From Lepiota brunneoincarnata (taxonomy: Eukaryota > Basidiomycota > Agaricomycetes > Agaricales > Agaricaceae), in contig JAEBUN010000002.1 in the NCBI GenBank assembly GCA_023014365.1, forward strand, positions 3,038,001-3,102,000: 64,000 bases of DNA, given 5' to 3'. The translations under genes were made by a program, and so were the position numbers. The notes beneath the pieces were generated by a model, which was not told where the DNA came from, ran no database searches, and saw nothing but the letters and a program-made list of their open reading frames with translations. Below are positions 36,041 to 47,400 of the stretch, one piece after another (position 1 is the stretch's first letter; each line of letters starts with the position of its first letter).

Positions 36041-37387
36041 TCAGCGAATGTTCAGTGTCGATGCAGTAAAGTCATAACCAAAGCTGCGCCATGTTCCTAT
36101 CCGCTCGTTAAAGTCCTTGGACAGGGGCTTTAATGTCATCAACTCAAACGTCCTTAGTTGCCCCGGGGCACGGCCATCCAACAGGGCCAACAGCATAGCA
36201 CAGTTCAGGGACTCCCCTGAACACTGCAGCTTGAGACTGTTTAGCGAAGGGAAGCGATCTGTGTGCAGTACCCGCCGAACTCCCCGTAAAGGAGGAAGCG
36301 AGGCTGTGGGGGTGAGATATCGGAGCAGCTCGTCAGAGATCGGGTGGGGCTGCCGGCTTGCAAGAGTGAACTTCAGGTCCAAGGTGCTCAACATGGGTAG
36401 CCCGTCCAAACAGGAGATTATCTCGTGGTCCGCGGCGGGCAGATATGCCAGGCCGAGCTTTTCAAGAGAGGGGGCCGAGGAATGAAGGAATGCGGAGAAT
36501 CGTGGATGAACCGCCGGCCACTGCGATGTGGCGCCACCCTCCGTTCTGTTGACTAACCATTCCAAGGTAAAGTCCCGGAGGTTTGACAAAGCAAGATGTT
36601 CGAGAAATCTGAGCAGAGACATTTCTGGCGATCCTCCCATGGAATCAACCCCTTGCATGACCAATTTGAGCGACCTGAGTGATGGCAGAGCAAGGGATCT
36701 CGCGCCCTCTTGGAGCGTGAACACACAATTGGCGTTTAGCGTGCACCACGTCAGATTCCGGGCTGCGGATAAGATCTGGGAACATTCATCCAAGGAATGA
36801 AGATTATCCTGATAGAGCTGGAGATCAAGCCCGGTAAGCTGTGACCACGGAATTCTGAATGCTCCAGTGGTGAAGGGTGAGTCCCACGCTTTCTGGAGGT
36901 GGATTGACATGGAATTGAGAGCTGGCATACTGCCTTTGGGAAGTGCGACCGGCAGGTGAGCCAAGCCCCCACTGGGACCGTGGAACTGGACGTTCTGCCA
37001 CCGCCATGCGTGAGGTAGAAGGAGGGTGAGCAACTCCGCTGACCGCATATCTGGCGTGTTCCCAGCATAATTATGAACGATGCGGAATGAAAGGGGGAGT
37101 CGTTGTGACCGCTCCAACCACCACATTAACCTCCGCCTCGTTTCGTCCTTCTTTGACTCCGATGAACCTGACCCCTCGAGCACAACTTCGAAACACGACC
37201 AGAGGCGTGGTGTAGTCGTTGTAAGTTGGTACCATAGCTTGCACACGAGGGCGAGTGTCAGAGGAGGGACTTGGGAACCGACTCGGGGGAAGTCGGGCGG
37301 GCAGTGATTGAATATTTCAACACAGATCTCCAATGGCAGTCTGGAGAACGGCGAACTCCAGTCATTGCTCGAACGAAGCGGTGTTGG
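36041..37387 (-). CDS. F-box protein with leucine-rich region
   Basis: The main exon (from 37387, after a TTATCAG acceptor) begins with SSPFSRLPLEICVEIFNHC, a good F-box first half, then LTLALVCKLWYQLTTTTPRLW, the second half. The remaining 350 residues have irregular Leu-rich segments (e.g. PSLRSLKLVMQGV, LEHLALSNLRDFTLEWL, SLEKLGLAYLPA) ending TASTLNIR at 36041. No ATG lies in this exon. An open frame on the same strand at 37400-37790 (with EHPWTWIVITTEAPVQPSKG) probably encodes the N-terminus, but the splice phase does not match as read. It is not closely related in sequence to the repeated F-box family at 16, 24, 52, 56 and 61 kb. Confidence 0.75.
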   Translation of the reverse strand, partial: PTPLRSSNDWSSPFSRLPLEICVEIFNHCPPDFPRVGSQVPPLTLALVCKLWYQLTTTTPRLWSCFEVVLEGSGSSESKKDETRRRLMWWLERSQRLPLSFRIVHNYAGNTPDMRSAELLTLLLPHAWRWQNVQFHGPSGGLAHLPVALPKGSMPALNSMSIHLQKAWDSPFTTGAFRIPWSQLTGLDLQLYQDNLHSLDECSQILSAARNLTWCTLNANCVFTLQEGARSLALPSLRSLKLVMQGVDSMGGSPEMSLLRFLEHLALSNLRDFTLEWLVNRTEGGATSQWPAVHPRFSAFLHSSAPSLEKLGLAYLPAADHEIISCLDGLPMLSTLDLKFTLASRQPHPISDELLRYLTPTASLPPLRGVRRVLHTDRFPSLNSLKLQCSGESLNCAMLLALLDGRAPGQLRTFELMTLKPLSKDFNERIGTWRSFGYDFTASTLNIR

Positions 37388-37799
37388 CTGATAAATAGGA
37401 AGCTGTAACCTAGGTTCAGTATAATGGCTATTGAAAAGATGAGGGAGAACTGACCGGAATTGGAGGTGAAGGAGTGGTAGAAAGGCTCAAGGTCTGAGAC
37501 CACCGTTTTGAGCGAGATGAGAGAGCAGACTTCAACTGCTGTTTGACAGACACTGGTTGAGGCATCAAATTGTCGTTGAATGTGAACGATAAGAAAGTTG
37601 ACAGAGGTTAGGAAGTCAATGATGACTGAAAGAGAGACGTGTAAAGAAAGGTGGGAGGTGGAAGGCAAAGCGACAGCAGGACTCCCGTCGCCTTTTGAGG
37701 GCTGTACGGGAGCCTCAGTGGTGATGACAATCCAAGTCCAAGGGTGCTCCAAGCTCCTGCGAATCTCATATGGTCCCACGAACCTGAAATGAGTTGCTC

Positions 37800-38754
37800 G
37801 GTTCGTGAGATTGGTTCTCGGCGCTAGTCAGTCCGCATCATCGGCAGTCTTAAATAGACACGCACAACAAAACAAAACGTTTCCGTATGGATTTAGCACC
37901 ATCCAGTCGGAGAAGTCCCCGCACTAAAGTGTTGAGACAGCGTCTGATCTACAGGTGGACGTATCGGGGTTTCTCAGACGCGCATTTCCATAAGTTTGAA
38001 TTCGAAAAAGGAGTGTCTGTGCGCCACAGCCACCCATTAGCAGGCGCAATCCTGGCGACGGCTAAGAGTCAAGGTAGGCTTGGGCTGCAAAACTGAAACG
38101 GGCCCTGTCGCTGGAGAGGTTACCAGAGACAGAACAAGCGTTTGTCGAGGGATCGATCTGGAGCCGGTTTCTACTCACTACCTATTATTATCTTGCCTCC
38201 ATTTCTCCGCGAATGAGTCTGACAAAAAATAAGGAGATCTGAGTCAACTCACCACCACACTCAACAACCGCTTCTGCCACGAGGTGGGCTAAAATTTCCC
38301 CCAGCGCCATGGAACCCCCGTCAGAACGATGCTTATAGTGTTGGCGAGGCCAACTAACACTTCTAGCTACGTGCCTTGTTGCTGATGTGGCCAGCGGCTG
38401 CCAGTGCTTGGACACCTGCGGTGATGGATGGGCGGGCATCTCGCGGAGCTGGGCAACCAATGGGAGAATAAAACAACAAACATTTGACGTACGACAAACA
38501 TAGCCGCCTGAATATAATACCAACCAGGGTCGCTACGAATCAGGCCTGGGACGTTCATTCTCATTCATTACATGCGCAACGACTCTCAAGCATGACTCAG
38601 TGCCCAGCAATTTTGTGCTCCCCATATATTCAGGTCTTCAGGCGTTAGTCTCTCGAGCTCGGAGCACCTTGAGAAAAATTTCATTAAATTGGAGAACACC
38701 GCTTTAAGCATCCGAGTCAATAATGAAAAAGTACAATGGCGTCTGCTAAACGAG
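37800..38754. other. Intergenic stretch
   Basis: Between the F-box gene and the 3' end of the GTPase gene. A 111-codon minus frame at 38188-38523 and a 69-codon plus frame at 37887-38096 have no recognisable features. Confidence 0.4.
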
Positions 38755-41247
38755 TCAGAAGAAGCTAGAGAATTCGTACGCATTGGGGTCAGTTGCTATG
38801 CTGGACACATTCTTTGAGGAAGACGCAGTATTGGCCGCTCTTCCGAGTCCTTTAGGTCCTCTCTTTTGTTCCTTCAATTGTGTGAAAGGCCGTCCTGAGG
38901 ACTTTTGCGTTGTTGTGGTTACTACCTTTTTTAAAATCGGCTTTGGTTCGAACCCACCCCGGCTATCCTTCGACAAAGAAGGTAGCTCGTGGCCTTGTTT
39001 TTGAGGAACAAAGGCCACTTTTTTGGTGGGTGGCGCGAGCAAAAACGACACTGTCCGTTTTCGTTTTTGTTTCGAAAGTGGTGGATCATCCGGCAAACTC
39101 TCTTCGCTCTCGCTCTCGTCTTCCTCATTCTCAGTATCATCTCCATCATCTCCATCCCCTCCTCCATCCATCTCATCATCCCCTTCAACGCTTTCACTAT
39201 TTTCATCATTTCCCCCCTCTTCCCACGGCTGGTCAAGGGCCACTTCCCGCTCTTCCATCTCGGACGATAGTAGTCTGACCAACCCTCCACTTCGCCGGAT
39301 CTCCTTCCGCGTTCTAGCCTGGCTCAAAATATTCAGATCAACCTCCTTCAAGCTTGGTGCTTCTGATTCCTCGCTACCGGAAACGGTGGGCGGCATTGTA
39401 TACCGCATGAACTTGCCCGTGTTCCAGTCACGCAGGACTATTTTAGATGCCCCTAGTAAGTCTAGCTCTCCACGCTAACCATATTAAATATACCCCGAAC
39501 ACACAAGCACCTCATCAGTGAAGGGTCCAAATCTAAAAAGGGAAAACTTAATCAAACATACCTTCTTTACAAGTTGATTTGAGCGTGCAACACCTGACAG
39601 AAATGCGTTAGGATCTCCCTTGGCAAACGCCGCCAGACTATACATCAACATGAGGTCCTCTGTATTTGCCCGAGATATGATGTGAGCAACTAAATTGAGC
39701 GCCGGGGTTAATATTAGCACCGGAAAATTGTCGAGAAAACATACTAGCGGGCGATGGATCTTTGAGGCGATCAATCCTGCCTTTACTACGGAGCAATATA
39801 TCTCGCGCTCGGAGGCCTTCGAGGGAATCCGAGTCTCCCGTGGGGGACCACGTCAGTCCTGGTGTATCCACGAACCAAATTGATTTCCCATCAATTTCAA
39901 CTGTCACTTCCTGGGGGAGAACGGTGGTTGAGGGACCTCGAGACGATGTTGCAAGCGAATAGACGGGTAGTGAGGCTTTGAGGAGGAGGCTGTTCAAGAA
40001 GGAGCTTTTCCCGGCCTATCAACACCGGAAATAACAACATTAGGAAAGGAAGCGTTCAGGACGGATGCCAAAAAGGTTATGGAAGAGCTCACGTTAGTAA
40101 GGCCAACGACTGCGACATTAAGGGGCCCCCCGTCCTTCTCCTTAGCCCAGGTAGCTAATTGTGCGAGGATAGCCGAGGCACCTAACGCATCATCCTTCGG
40201 AGATGGGATCTTGACTTTCCCCTTTCCCCTAACGGCGGCGGCGGCCTCGAGGGCCGTAGGCAGAAATGCCGTCGCCGACCTGAACAAATACGTGGGGTAC
40301 TCACGCCTGAGGAACTTTAACCATGCAGATAATGCCTCTCGAGGACATGTATCTTCAGAGTCAAAGCATCAGAAATCTCCCACAAACTCGAGCCCACCAG
40401 CGACTCACCAATCTTGTTCATCACCAACAACAACTTCTTTCCTTCCACGGCTTTCTCTAAGTATCTACTGCGGAATGGTAGCGGGTCTCGTGCGTCCAGA
40501 ATCTCCAGAAAAACATCAGAAGCATCCAACACAGCCTTCAGCTCGGGCAAATCGTGGTTCACGAGAACTGGGGGTTCGTCATCATCTTCCTCCTCCACCT
40601 CCTCTACTGACGCCTTCTTGTTTGCCGCTAATTTGGGTTTGATGAGTTTCGCAGACAGGCTTGCAATGGCCTCGATGCCCACGTCCAAATCTTTCAAGTT
40701 CGGCGAATCTTTGCCTTGGGCTTGTTCACCGCCTTCGGAACTCTCTTTTCCCTGGTCTTGCTCATCGCCTCCGGAGTCTCGGTCTCGGGTATCGCCCTTT
40801 ACTTGCCGCCGTGCGAGCCTCTTCTCCTCTTTGCGCTTCTCTTTCTCCTCCGCAGCCTATTTTCATTGCATAACACTTCAGAATCAGATACTGCACTGCG
40901 GACAATGTGATATCGAGGCCCACCAATCGTCTTTGTTCAACTACTTCAGCCAGTACCTGCTCCTTATACGGGAAGTCATTCGGAATGCCAGGATCCTTTT
41001 TATGTTCTGTAGAACCATCCAGTAAGGAGATAAGAACACAGAACGATGGGATTGCATAGCGTACTCGACTTCCACTGGGGATTTTTTTTCGATAGTTTGG
41101 CCTTCTTCTTCCGACTCTCTCTGGTCCTGTGTTGGATTTTCCGACGGTCGTTGGTCGACTGACGATTACTTGTTTCTGCCGGAAGCAACTGAGCCCTATG
41201 ACCAAATATCCAAACCAGACAATCTCACTTTTCCTTATCCTCGGCAT
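38755..41247 (-). CDS. Nucleostemin-like circularly permuted GTPase (GNL3/Grn1/Nug1 type)
   Basis: GTPase of the nucleolus used in 60S ribosome assembly and export. The 19-nt first exon (41247-41229) gives MPRIRK; then a basic GN3L-like domain, DRRKIQHRTRESRKKKAKLS and PGIPNDFPYKEQVL. The permuted GTPase motifs come in the order G5/G4/G1/G3: LDARDPLPFRS, LLLVMNKIDTCP (across an intron), VGLTNAGKSSFLNSLL (P-loop split by an intron at 40076-39995), then WFVDTPGL. A helical domain (RANTEDLMLMYSLAAFAKG) follows, and an acidic C-terminus of about 90 residues with SEE/DDE runs and a basic patch, ending EFSSFF. All nucleotide-binding motifs are intact. Same strand as the Tra2-like gene upstream. Confidence 0.92.
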
Positions 41248-42294
41248 AGCCAGAAAGAGATCGTATTGGTCCAAGTGACAAAAAATCTGGCCTACCAGAT
41301 TAGGTAACACAGCAGCGTGAGAATAAATGCCACATCCCGTCGGATTGCCTTTCGGTTGCCCTAGCCACAAACTGCCCACAACGGTCCTCAAGTTAAATAT
41401 CTATCTTCAACGCAAATCTCCTCCAATTAAACCCATCTCGGGCCCAGGTAAATTTAGAAGACAAATCGGCCTCAATTCACCGCCCCTCCCATTGTCACCT
41501 ACAAGGATTCACTGACTGACTCGCCCTTCTTCACAACAGCCTACACTAGTTCAGCTCCTGGTCTAAGTAGGACGCTTAGAAACCCCGTTTTCTATTGTTC
41601 CATTAACAACTAAAGCACAATACAAGTGTGGGGTATTATACAAGGAAGGCTAAATATGACAACAATCAACACAGCACACGATAAAAAAGATACAAAGATA
41701 GCAACTCCCTATCACATACCACTCCACCTCTGCTGAACAGATCGAGCGAACAAAAGGACGTCACATTAAGAAAACGGTGAGAAGACGCACAATGGGTCAG
41801 TTTACGGGCAAAACTGCAACCAATAATGAATGCTGAACGCCACTTCTGATCCCGGGTTTAACGAGCCCTTGGCCTGCGAGTTCTCTGGCAGTGCAGAGAT
41901 GTCAGATTGAAGTCGCATGAAAATTGAGGGTATCGAAGGTCCCAAGAAATTCAGGGTTTTGCATGCCGCAATGTCCCATTGTATTCATGAGATTGAGCTG
42001 GCTCCACTTGCACGAAAGGCTGATAAACGCCGGTTTTGAATACATAACTAGGTTTGAGGAACATCGCGCAAAGCTTGTACTTGCAAACAGTAAGGTACTA
42101 GAGAAGACGGCAGAACACTTGCAAGTAGACAATTGAAGTAGTTGAAGCATAAAATTTTGAAGGATACCGGTCGCCATGAAAAGCTTCACGACTTGGAAGG
42201 CTAAACAAGTCGACCCTGGTGCGTCTTGCCCGTCGCCATGGGATGCCTGAACAACCAATTGCGAAGCAGACAGAGCAAGCAAAAATAATACCTT
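41248..42294. other. Intergenic stretch
   Basis: Contains the 3' flank of the Tra2-like gene and the promoter of the GTPase gene. A 126-codon minus frame at 41902-42282 is probably 3' untranslated sequence. Confidence 0.4.
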
Positions 42295-43327
42295 CTACCA
42301 ACGAGTTTCACCTGTACCATTTGGCTGCGCTTCAAAGTCGCGTGCACGCGATGGGCTGCTACCCCTTGGTGGACTGCGAGAGTAGCTCCTACGGCGACGG
42401 TATTCCGGTGAGTACCGGCGAGGTGGACTTCGGCGATCGCGCCAGTCTCTGTCTCGTCCGTAAGGATCACGTTCGCGGTCTCTGTCACCCCTGCGATAAG
42501 TCCCGGTCGCGGTGATCACGATCACGATCACGGCGGTCCCCAGGTTCACGGTCGCGACCATGTTCTCGATAACCAGATTTTCGGTGGCCCATGTATTCTC
42601 CCGGAGTAGGTGCGTGTGGCCTGTCGGTTACGGAGTAGTCAACACGAATGCGGCGACCATTGAGTTCCTGGGTAGAGCTTATAGCAGGTGATGACATATT
42701 CAAGAAGGTTAACGTACAACACCATTGAGCTCCTGGATGCAACGAGTTGCGTCCTCGACAGTTGCCATTTTGATGAAACCGAAACCACGAGAGCGGTCAG
42801 ACTACAAGTAAATTAGTGAACTGCGGTGCAATCTCGCACAGAAAACCCCACTCACACGTTGATCATAAACAATGGTAACTTTTTCAACGCGCCCGAAGCG
42901 ACTAAACTCGTCATCCAGGTCACGTTCCTGTGTCCTGATGCTCAGTCCAAACACTCCAAGCACGTTGGAGGGAGGAGGCGCCTGCTGGGTAAAATAAGCA
43001 CGACCCGAATAAAAAAAATCTGAAACATGACGACTGACAACGGGAGCATGAGGAGGTCGCCTCGGTGGGGGTGAGCGTCTTCGGAAAGGCGGGCTTCTGT
43101 ATCCCGATTTGTCACCATTGCTCCGAGCACCAGGGCTCCGGGAACGCGACCTGCCACGAGGAGCGGCTGAATCACGGTCGTTGGCAGCGGGAGCGGTTGG
43201 AGGCGCGTTGTACGCATCTGAGTATGGGTCTACAGTGTTTTGTGACGCTGGTTCGCCGTACTGAAAACATCATGGTTGAGTTTTCACGGTGTTCTCGTCG
43301 TTCTGCGCATTGAGGCAAACTCACCAT
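42295..43327 (-). CDS. Tra2-like RRM splicing regulator with RS domains
   Basis: RNA-binding SR-related protein. The first coding exon is only ATG (43327-43325), followed at once by a GTGAGT donor; the next exon begins [18 protein letters not shown]. An N-terminal Arg/Ser-rich region ([26 protein letters not shown]) precedes one [14 protein letters not shown] (RNP2), [20 protein letters not shown] (RNP1) and [17 protein letters not shown]. The C-terminus is RD/RS-rich ([20 protein letters not shown]). RS-RRM-RS order is that of Transformer-2. Introns are GT-AG. Around 42480-42500 the frame must change between the RDRD part and the [10 protein letters not shown] part; an intron ending in GACAGAG would do it, or a one-base indel. 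Divergent from RPL18. Confidence 0.87.
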
Positions 43328-43696
43328 GGTGGTCAAACAGAAAGAAAGCTGTTTACATTTGTTTGTGGCTAAACCCCAATATAACGTCACATCACGGGCG
43401 CTAATGGGACTACGCACGGACACTTGCCTCAACAACCCCGGGTCCACTAAAGAATCTAATGGACGGGTCTTGCACTCTGCACTGCATACTAAACCCAGTA
43501 AATCGCAATGTCTGAGGATCAGAGCTGCCCGCTAGGTGTCATGGTGGCGGAATTGTGGGAGTTAGAAGGAGACCAGGGTTCTCGGGAGTTGCCACAAATT
43601 CTGTCGGAGCTTCAACCCTAAATTCAGACTACACAGTTCATCAAGCCTCTATGCGCTGGATAACACACCCGAACACGAACTCCGGCAAGAACCAAG
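43328..43696. promoter_or_regulatory. Divergent promoter region of Tra2-like gene and RPL18
   Basis: 369 bp between two start codons, each directly followed by an intron. No TATA box is obvious. Regulatory role inferred from position. Confidence 0.45.
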
Positions 43697-44485
43697 ATGG
43701 TAAGCTCATCTTCAGTGACAGCGCCCTCACCATGTTATTGACGACGTTCAGGGCATTGACATTGCCAGGCATCACGTCAAGAAGGGTCAACGCACTGCCC
43801 CAAAGAGCGAGGATCCCTACCTCCTCCTCCTCGTCAAGGTGTGTCGAAAGTTATATATCGATCGAAAATCTGACCTTAAAGTACCACTTTCGCTAGCTCT
43901 ACCGTTTCCTGGCACGTCGTACTGACTCAAAGTTTAACAAGGTCAATTCTATTCAGATCGAGTAGACAGCAAGGTACTAAATATCTTATCCTTTAAAAAT
44001 CAATAGGTCATCCTCCACCGACTTTTCCTCTCCAAAGTCAATCGCCCGCCCCTGTCCCTTTCCCGAATTGTCAAAGAGACCTCAAACACCCCAGACCGTG
44101 ACTCCAAAATCATCGTCCAAGTTGGCACTGTTACCGATGACATCCGCTTAACGGAAGTTCCCAAACTCACAATCGCTGCCCTCCGATTCACTTGTGCGGC
44201 AAAGGAGCGTATTCTCAAAGCTGGCGGTGAAGCTCTTACACTTGATCAACTCGCACTTCGGGCACCCACCGGTTCGAACACGGTTCTACTACGTGGTGTG
44301 AAGACTGCCCGTGAGGCGCACAAGCACTTCGGTATGGGGCCCCACAAGCACAAAAAGCCCTACACCACCTCCAAGGGTCGCAAAGTAGAGATACTTTCCT
44401 TCACCATCACTAGGTTTGCGTTGACGATTTTTCGTAGTTCGAGCAAGCCCGTGGTCGCCGAAAGTCTCGCGGTTTCAAGGTGTAA
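43697..44485 (+). CDS. RPL18: 60S ribosomal protein L18 (eL18)
   Basis: Component of the large ribosomal subunit. Exons 43697-43699 (ATG alone), 43752-43838, 43897-43941, 44007-44384, 44438-44485; 186 residues. It reads [20 protein letters not shown], then [61 protein letters not shown] and [13 protein letters not shown], ending [10 protein letters not shown]. Length and motifs are those of eL18 throughout eukaryotes, and all five exons join in frame without correction. The intron directly after the start codon is common in ribosomal protein genes. Confidence 0.97.
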
Positions 44486-47400
44486 GGGCATGCCCAAAAA
44501 CTACACTCAGGGGGCGAGTACCGGAGCACATCGCTTGTTCTGATGTACTACAGTGGTACCGGGCGTATGCATATGGATCAGATCCATTTTTTGTAATATG
44601 CGGTATAACATATCGAATCATGACCTTGGCCGATACACGCGCGATATCATGAAATCTGTACGGAACTTGCTATTTGCCTACCCTTACCGACACGATCAAC
44701 CAGTGGCACCACCCATTTGCAGTGCCTATTGGATGTTATTCTGAGAAAGGATGGTAGCTGGAATGTTCATATGTCAGGAGGCCGGATTACACCGGTCTCT
44801 CTCCCTCGGCCTTCTGCAAGTTGGTACGACAATACCGGCTCCCTTGAGTGCCATTCGTTCATACTGCCTGGCCACAACTTCCTCCTTGTGTTCAATATGC
44901 TGACCGGAGTTTGATGTTTCCGGATCGGTGGCGCCGGTCATTTTCCCTATCCTGTCCCCAATATCAGACGACTCGACAGGTTTAATGCGACCACCCCCAA
45001 CGTGTACCAACTCGACTGGTTTATCCGCGAAAGCCGCGACATACAACACACAACCCGGATCTGCGGATAGGCACCGAAAGTACCAATGGCTCGTGCCCAT
45101 CTGGTGAGCTATGCAAGCATTACGGGGGATCAATCGGGAATCCAGATTGATACCGGGTTATGATATTGACATTGAATGTTGAGACTTTTTCGACCATGCA
45201 GAGATAGTTGAGCCGTTCCTGCGCAAAATGCAATAGACCCGAGATCGTCTTAATATCATAAATAAACCACGTGCATGATCTTCCAACTGGACCCGTTGGT
45301 AGATTCGGCATGTCAGAAGGGACTTTTCTCCGCCACGCGAATGTCCAGTGTGCGCCGGATGAAGTAGTGACAGCCCGTAGCGTTCAAGGCCGTTCACAGA
45401 GTTGCATTGTAGATTGGTTCTCCATTGTTGGGGGATACTAGGGGGCTTGCTGGTGGCGGGAATGAGTCTGGCGTTTGCGTTGGTGCTGAAGCACCGAATG
45501 AATGTCGAAGCAAGTCATTGATTATCTTGGTTGAAGGAGATCCCCGTCGATGAGGTATCCACACCTTCGCTTGCAGGAAGCACCCGTCTTTAGATGGGCT
45601 TCATTCGGTGCAAAACTCCCAGTTGTTGTTGGACGGAGGGATAGACCCCTTCTAGCTTGATCGGTTCTGAGGCTTTCTGAGGTGTCCTAATATTTCTGAC
45701 ATGATAATCAGGGACGCTTACAATGAACAAAAAACCACCACGGTGTGACGGTACTTCCCAGCGGCTCCAAATGTCACCACAACCTGAGGATTCCAAGTCC
45801 TCGATGCGGCCGGTATGATATCAAGGGGATGTGCCTCTCATGTTGACCTTAATCAATATGCTATTGGTGCATTGGATCCACGGGGGTTCCAAGATCAACG
45901 AACTCGAAGAATAACGGTATCTATAAGACGCACCCGTAAACACTCCTTCAACGAATGTCCCAATCTACTTTGTCACCAGTTCCTTCTGACATCCCAGATT
46001 TCACGACCTCCGCAACGAACCCCGGGCTGGTCCGGAAGAATCCTGGCTTTTCTTCGTGATGGCCTTTTGCTGCTGGGGGGGGGGGGGGTTCTTCGGCATC
46101 ATAACCAACTTCTTGCGTGCCCCAACGCCCCAGTCGATGCTCCTGGAGTGGTTTGCGGGATGGAGATAGAACACACGCAAAGACACAGTCGAACCATGCG
46201 TGCGAGACCTAAGTACTGCCGGTGCACATTCAGAATCAGGACACCAGAGTATGCGGCGGTTTGGATATGACAGTGTGTGAAAGATGTAGTTAGGTAAATA
46301 AATTATTGGGTTTATGTGCTAACTACTACAGGAAGTCAAGGATATTTCATGAAGTACAGACCTTCATACAGCGGCCCAGTCCCGGCCGCACGGGTACACA
46401 GCCATCACCATGTCGCACAGAAGAATCATATCCTCTTCGCTGCTATGCCTCATGACAGTTACGGAAGTAGTATGTGCAACAGGGAGATGACCAAGTAAGC
46501 CTTTCTAGTTTATCTTAAGGTTTCATCTAATCCATCTCATGATGGTGCGACGTGGGTGTAGTGTCTATTTCTGCAAGAACATGTAGGGGTTCCAGACGCA
46601 AAGAGAACATATGATGAACCACTCAATCCTCCCAGGAACATTCAGTGGGATTGAGCGGATTGCAGACACACGCAAGCAATATCCTAATCCTGCCTTGGTT
46701 TCGTGTATGAAAAGGGAAATAGCCGCGTACGTTACGATACCCACATAGGACAACCACTCTCTCACACTTCTCAATGTTCTCACCTCGTCTTGATTGTAAT
46801 ATGACCGAGGGATCTACCAGCAAAGGGTGAGTAAATTATGTGCTGGTAACGGGTTTTTCCTGCCCCATATTTTCCCAAAATAAAATGTTGTGGGGAATCC
46901 CTGTGAGGACTGAGGGGTATCATGAGAAGGCCGGGTTGAACGCTGTTCAGTAATTGCCCAAGCTTGAATTTGACCTAACATGTTTGGACATACGCCGACT
47001 TTGGGACGGCTCCGCGTTACCTGACAACAACTGAGCGCCATCGACGTGAGGCTGGCATAGGTTATTGCTATGAATCTCATTGCCCGCGATAGAAGAAGAC
47101 GACTTCTTGTGCTCCGGCTTTGCGATCTATCCTTCTATACTCTCGTCCTACTATCAACTTCGGCTCCCCTAACCCCTACCCCCCCAAAAAAAAACAAAAG
47201 GCATCGACACTCGGACACATAAAACTACAACCCTACCTTAGTGTTCCTCCGTAACTTCCTCAAATAATATTCTCCACACGCGAAAACCCCCTCCAAGCAT
47301 TAATTTTATGCTTGTTGTATCGTATATTTATTTACAGTGGAAGAAATTTCGCCATGTATAAGTAGATGTGGAGAGAACCCACTGGGCGTTGGTTCTTTTG

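Noticed and set aside
38945..44280. GGTTCGAA-like T-loop strings (38946, 44272) suggesting tRNA genes
   Set aside because: Both lie inside coding exons and no cloverleaf can be folded around them.
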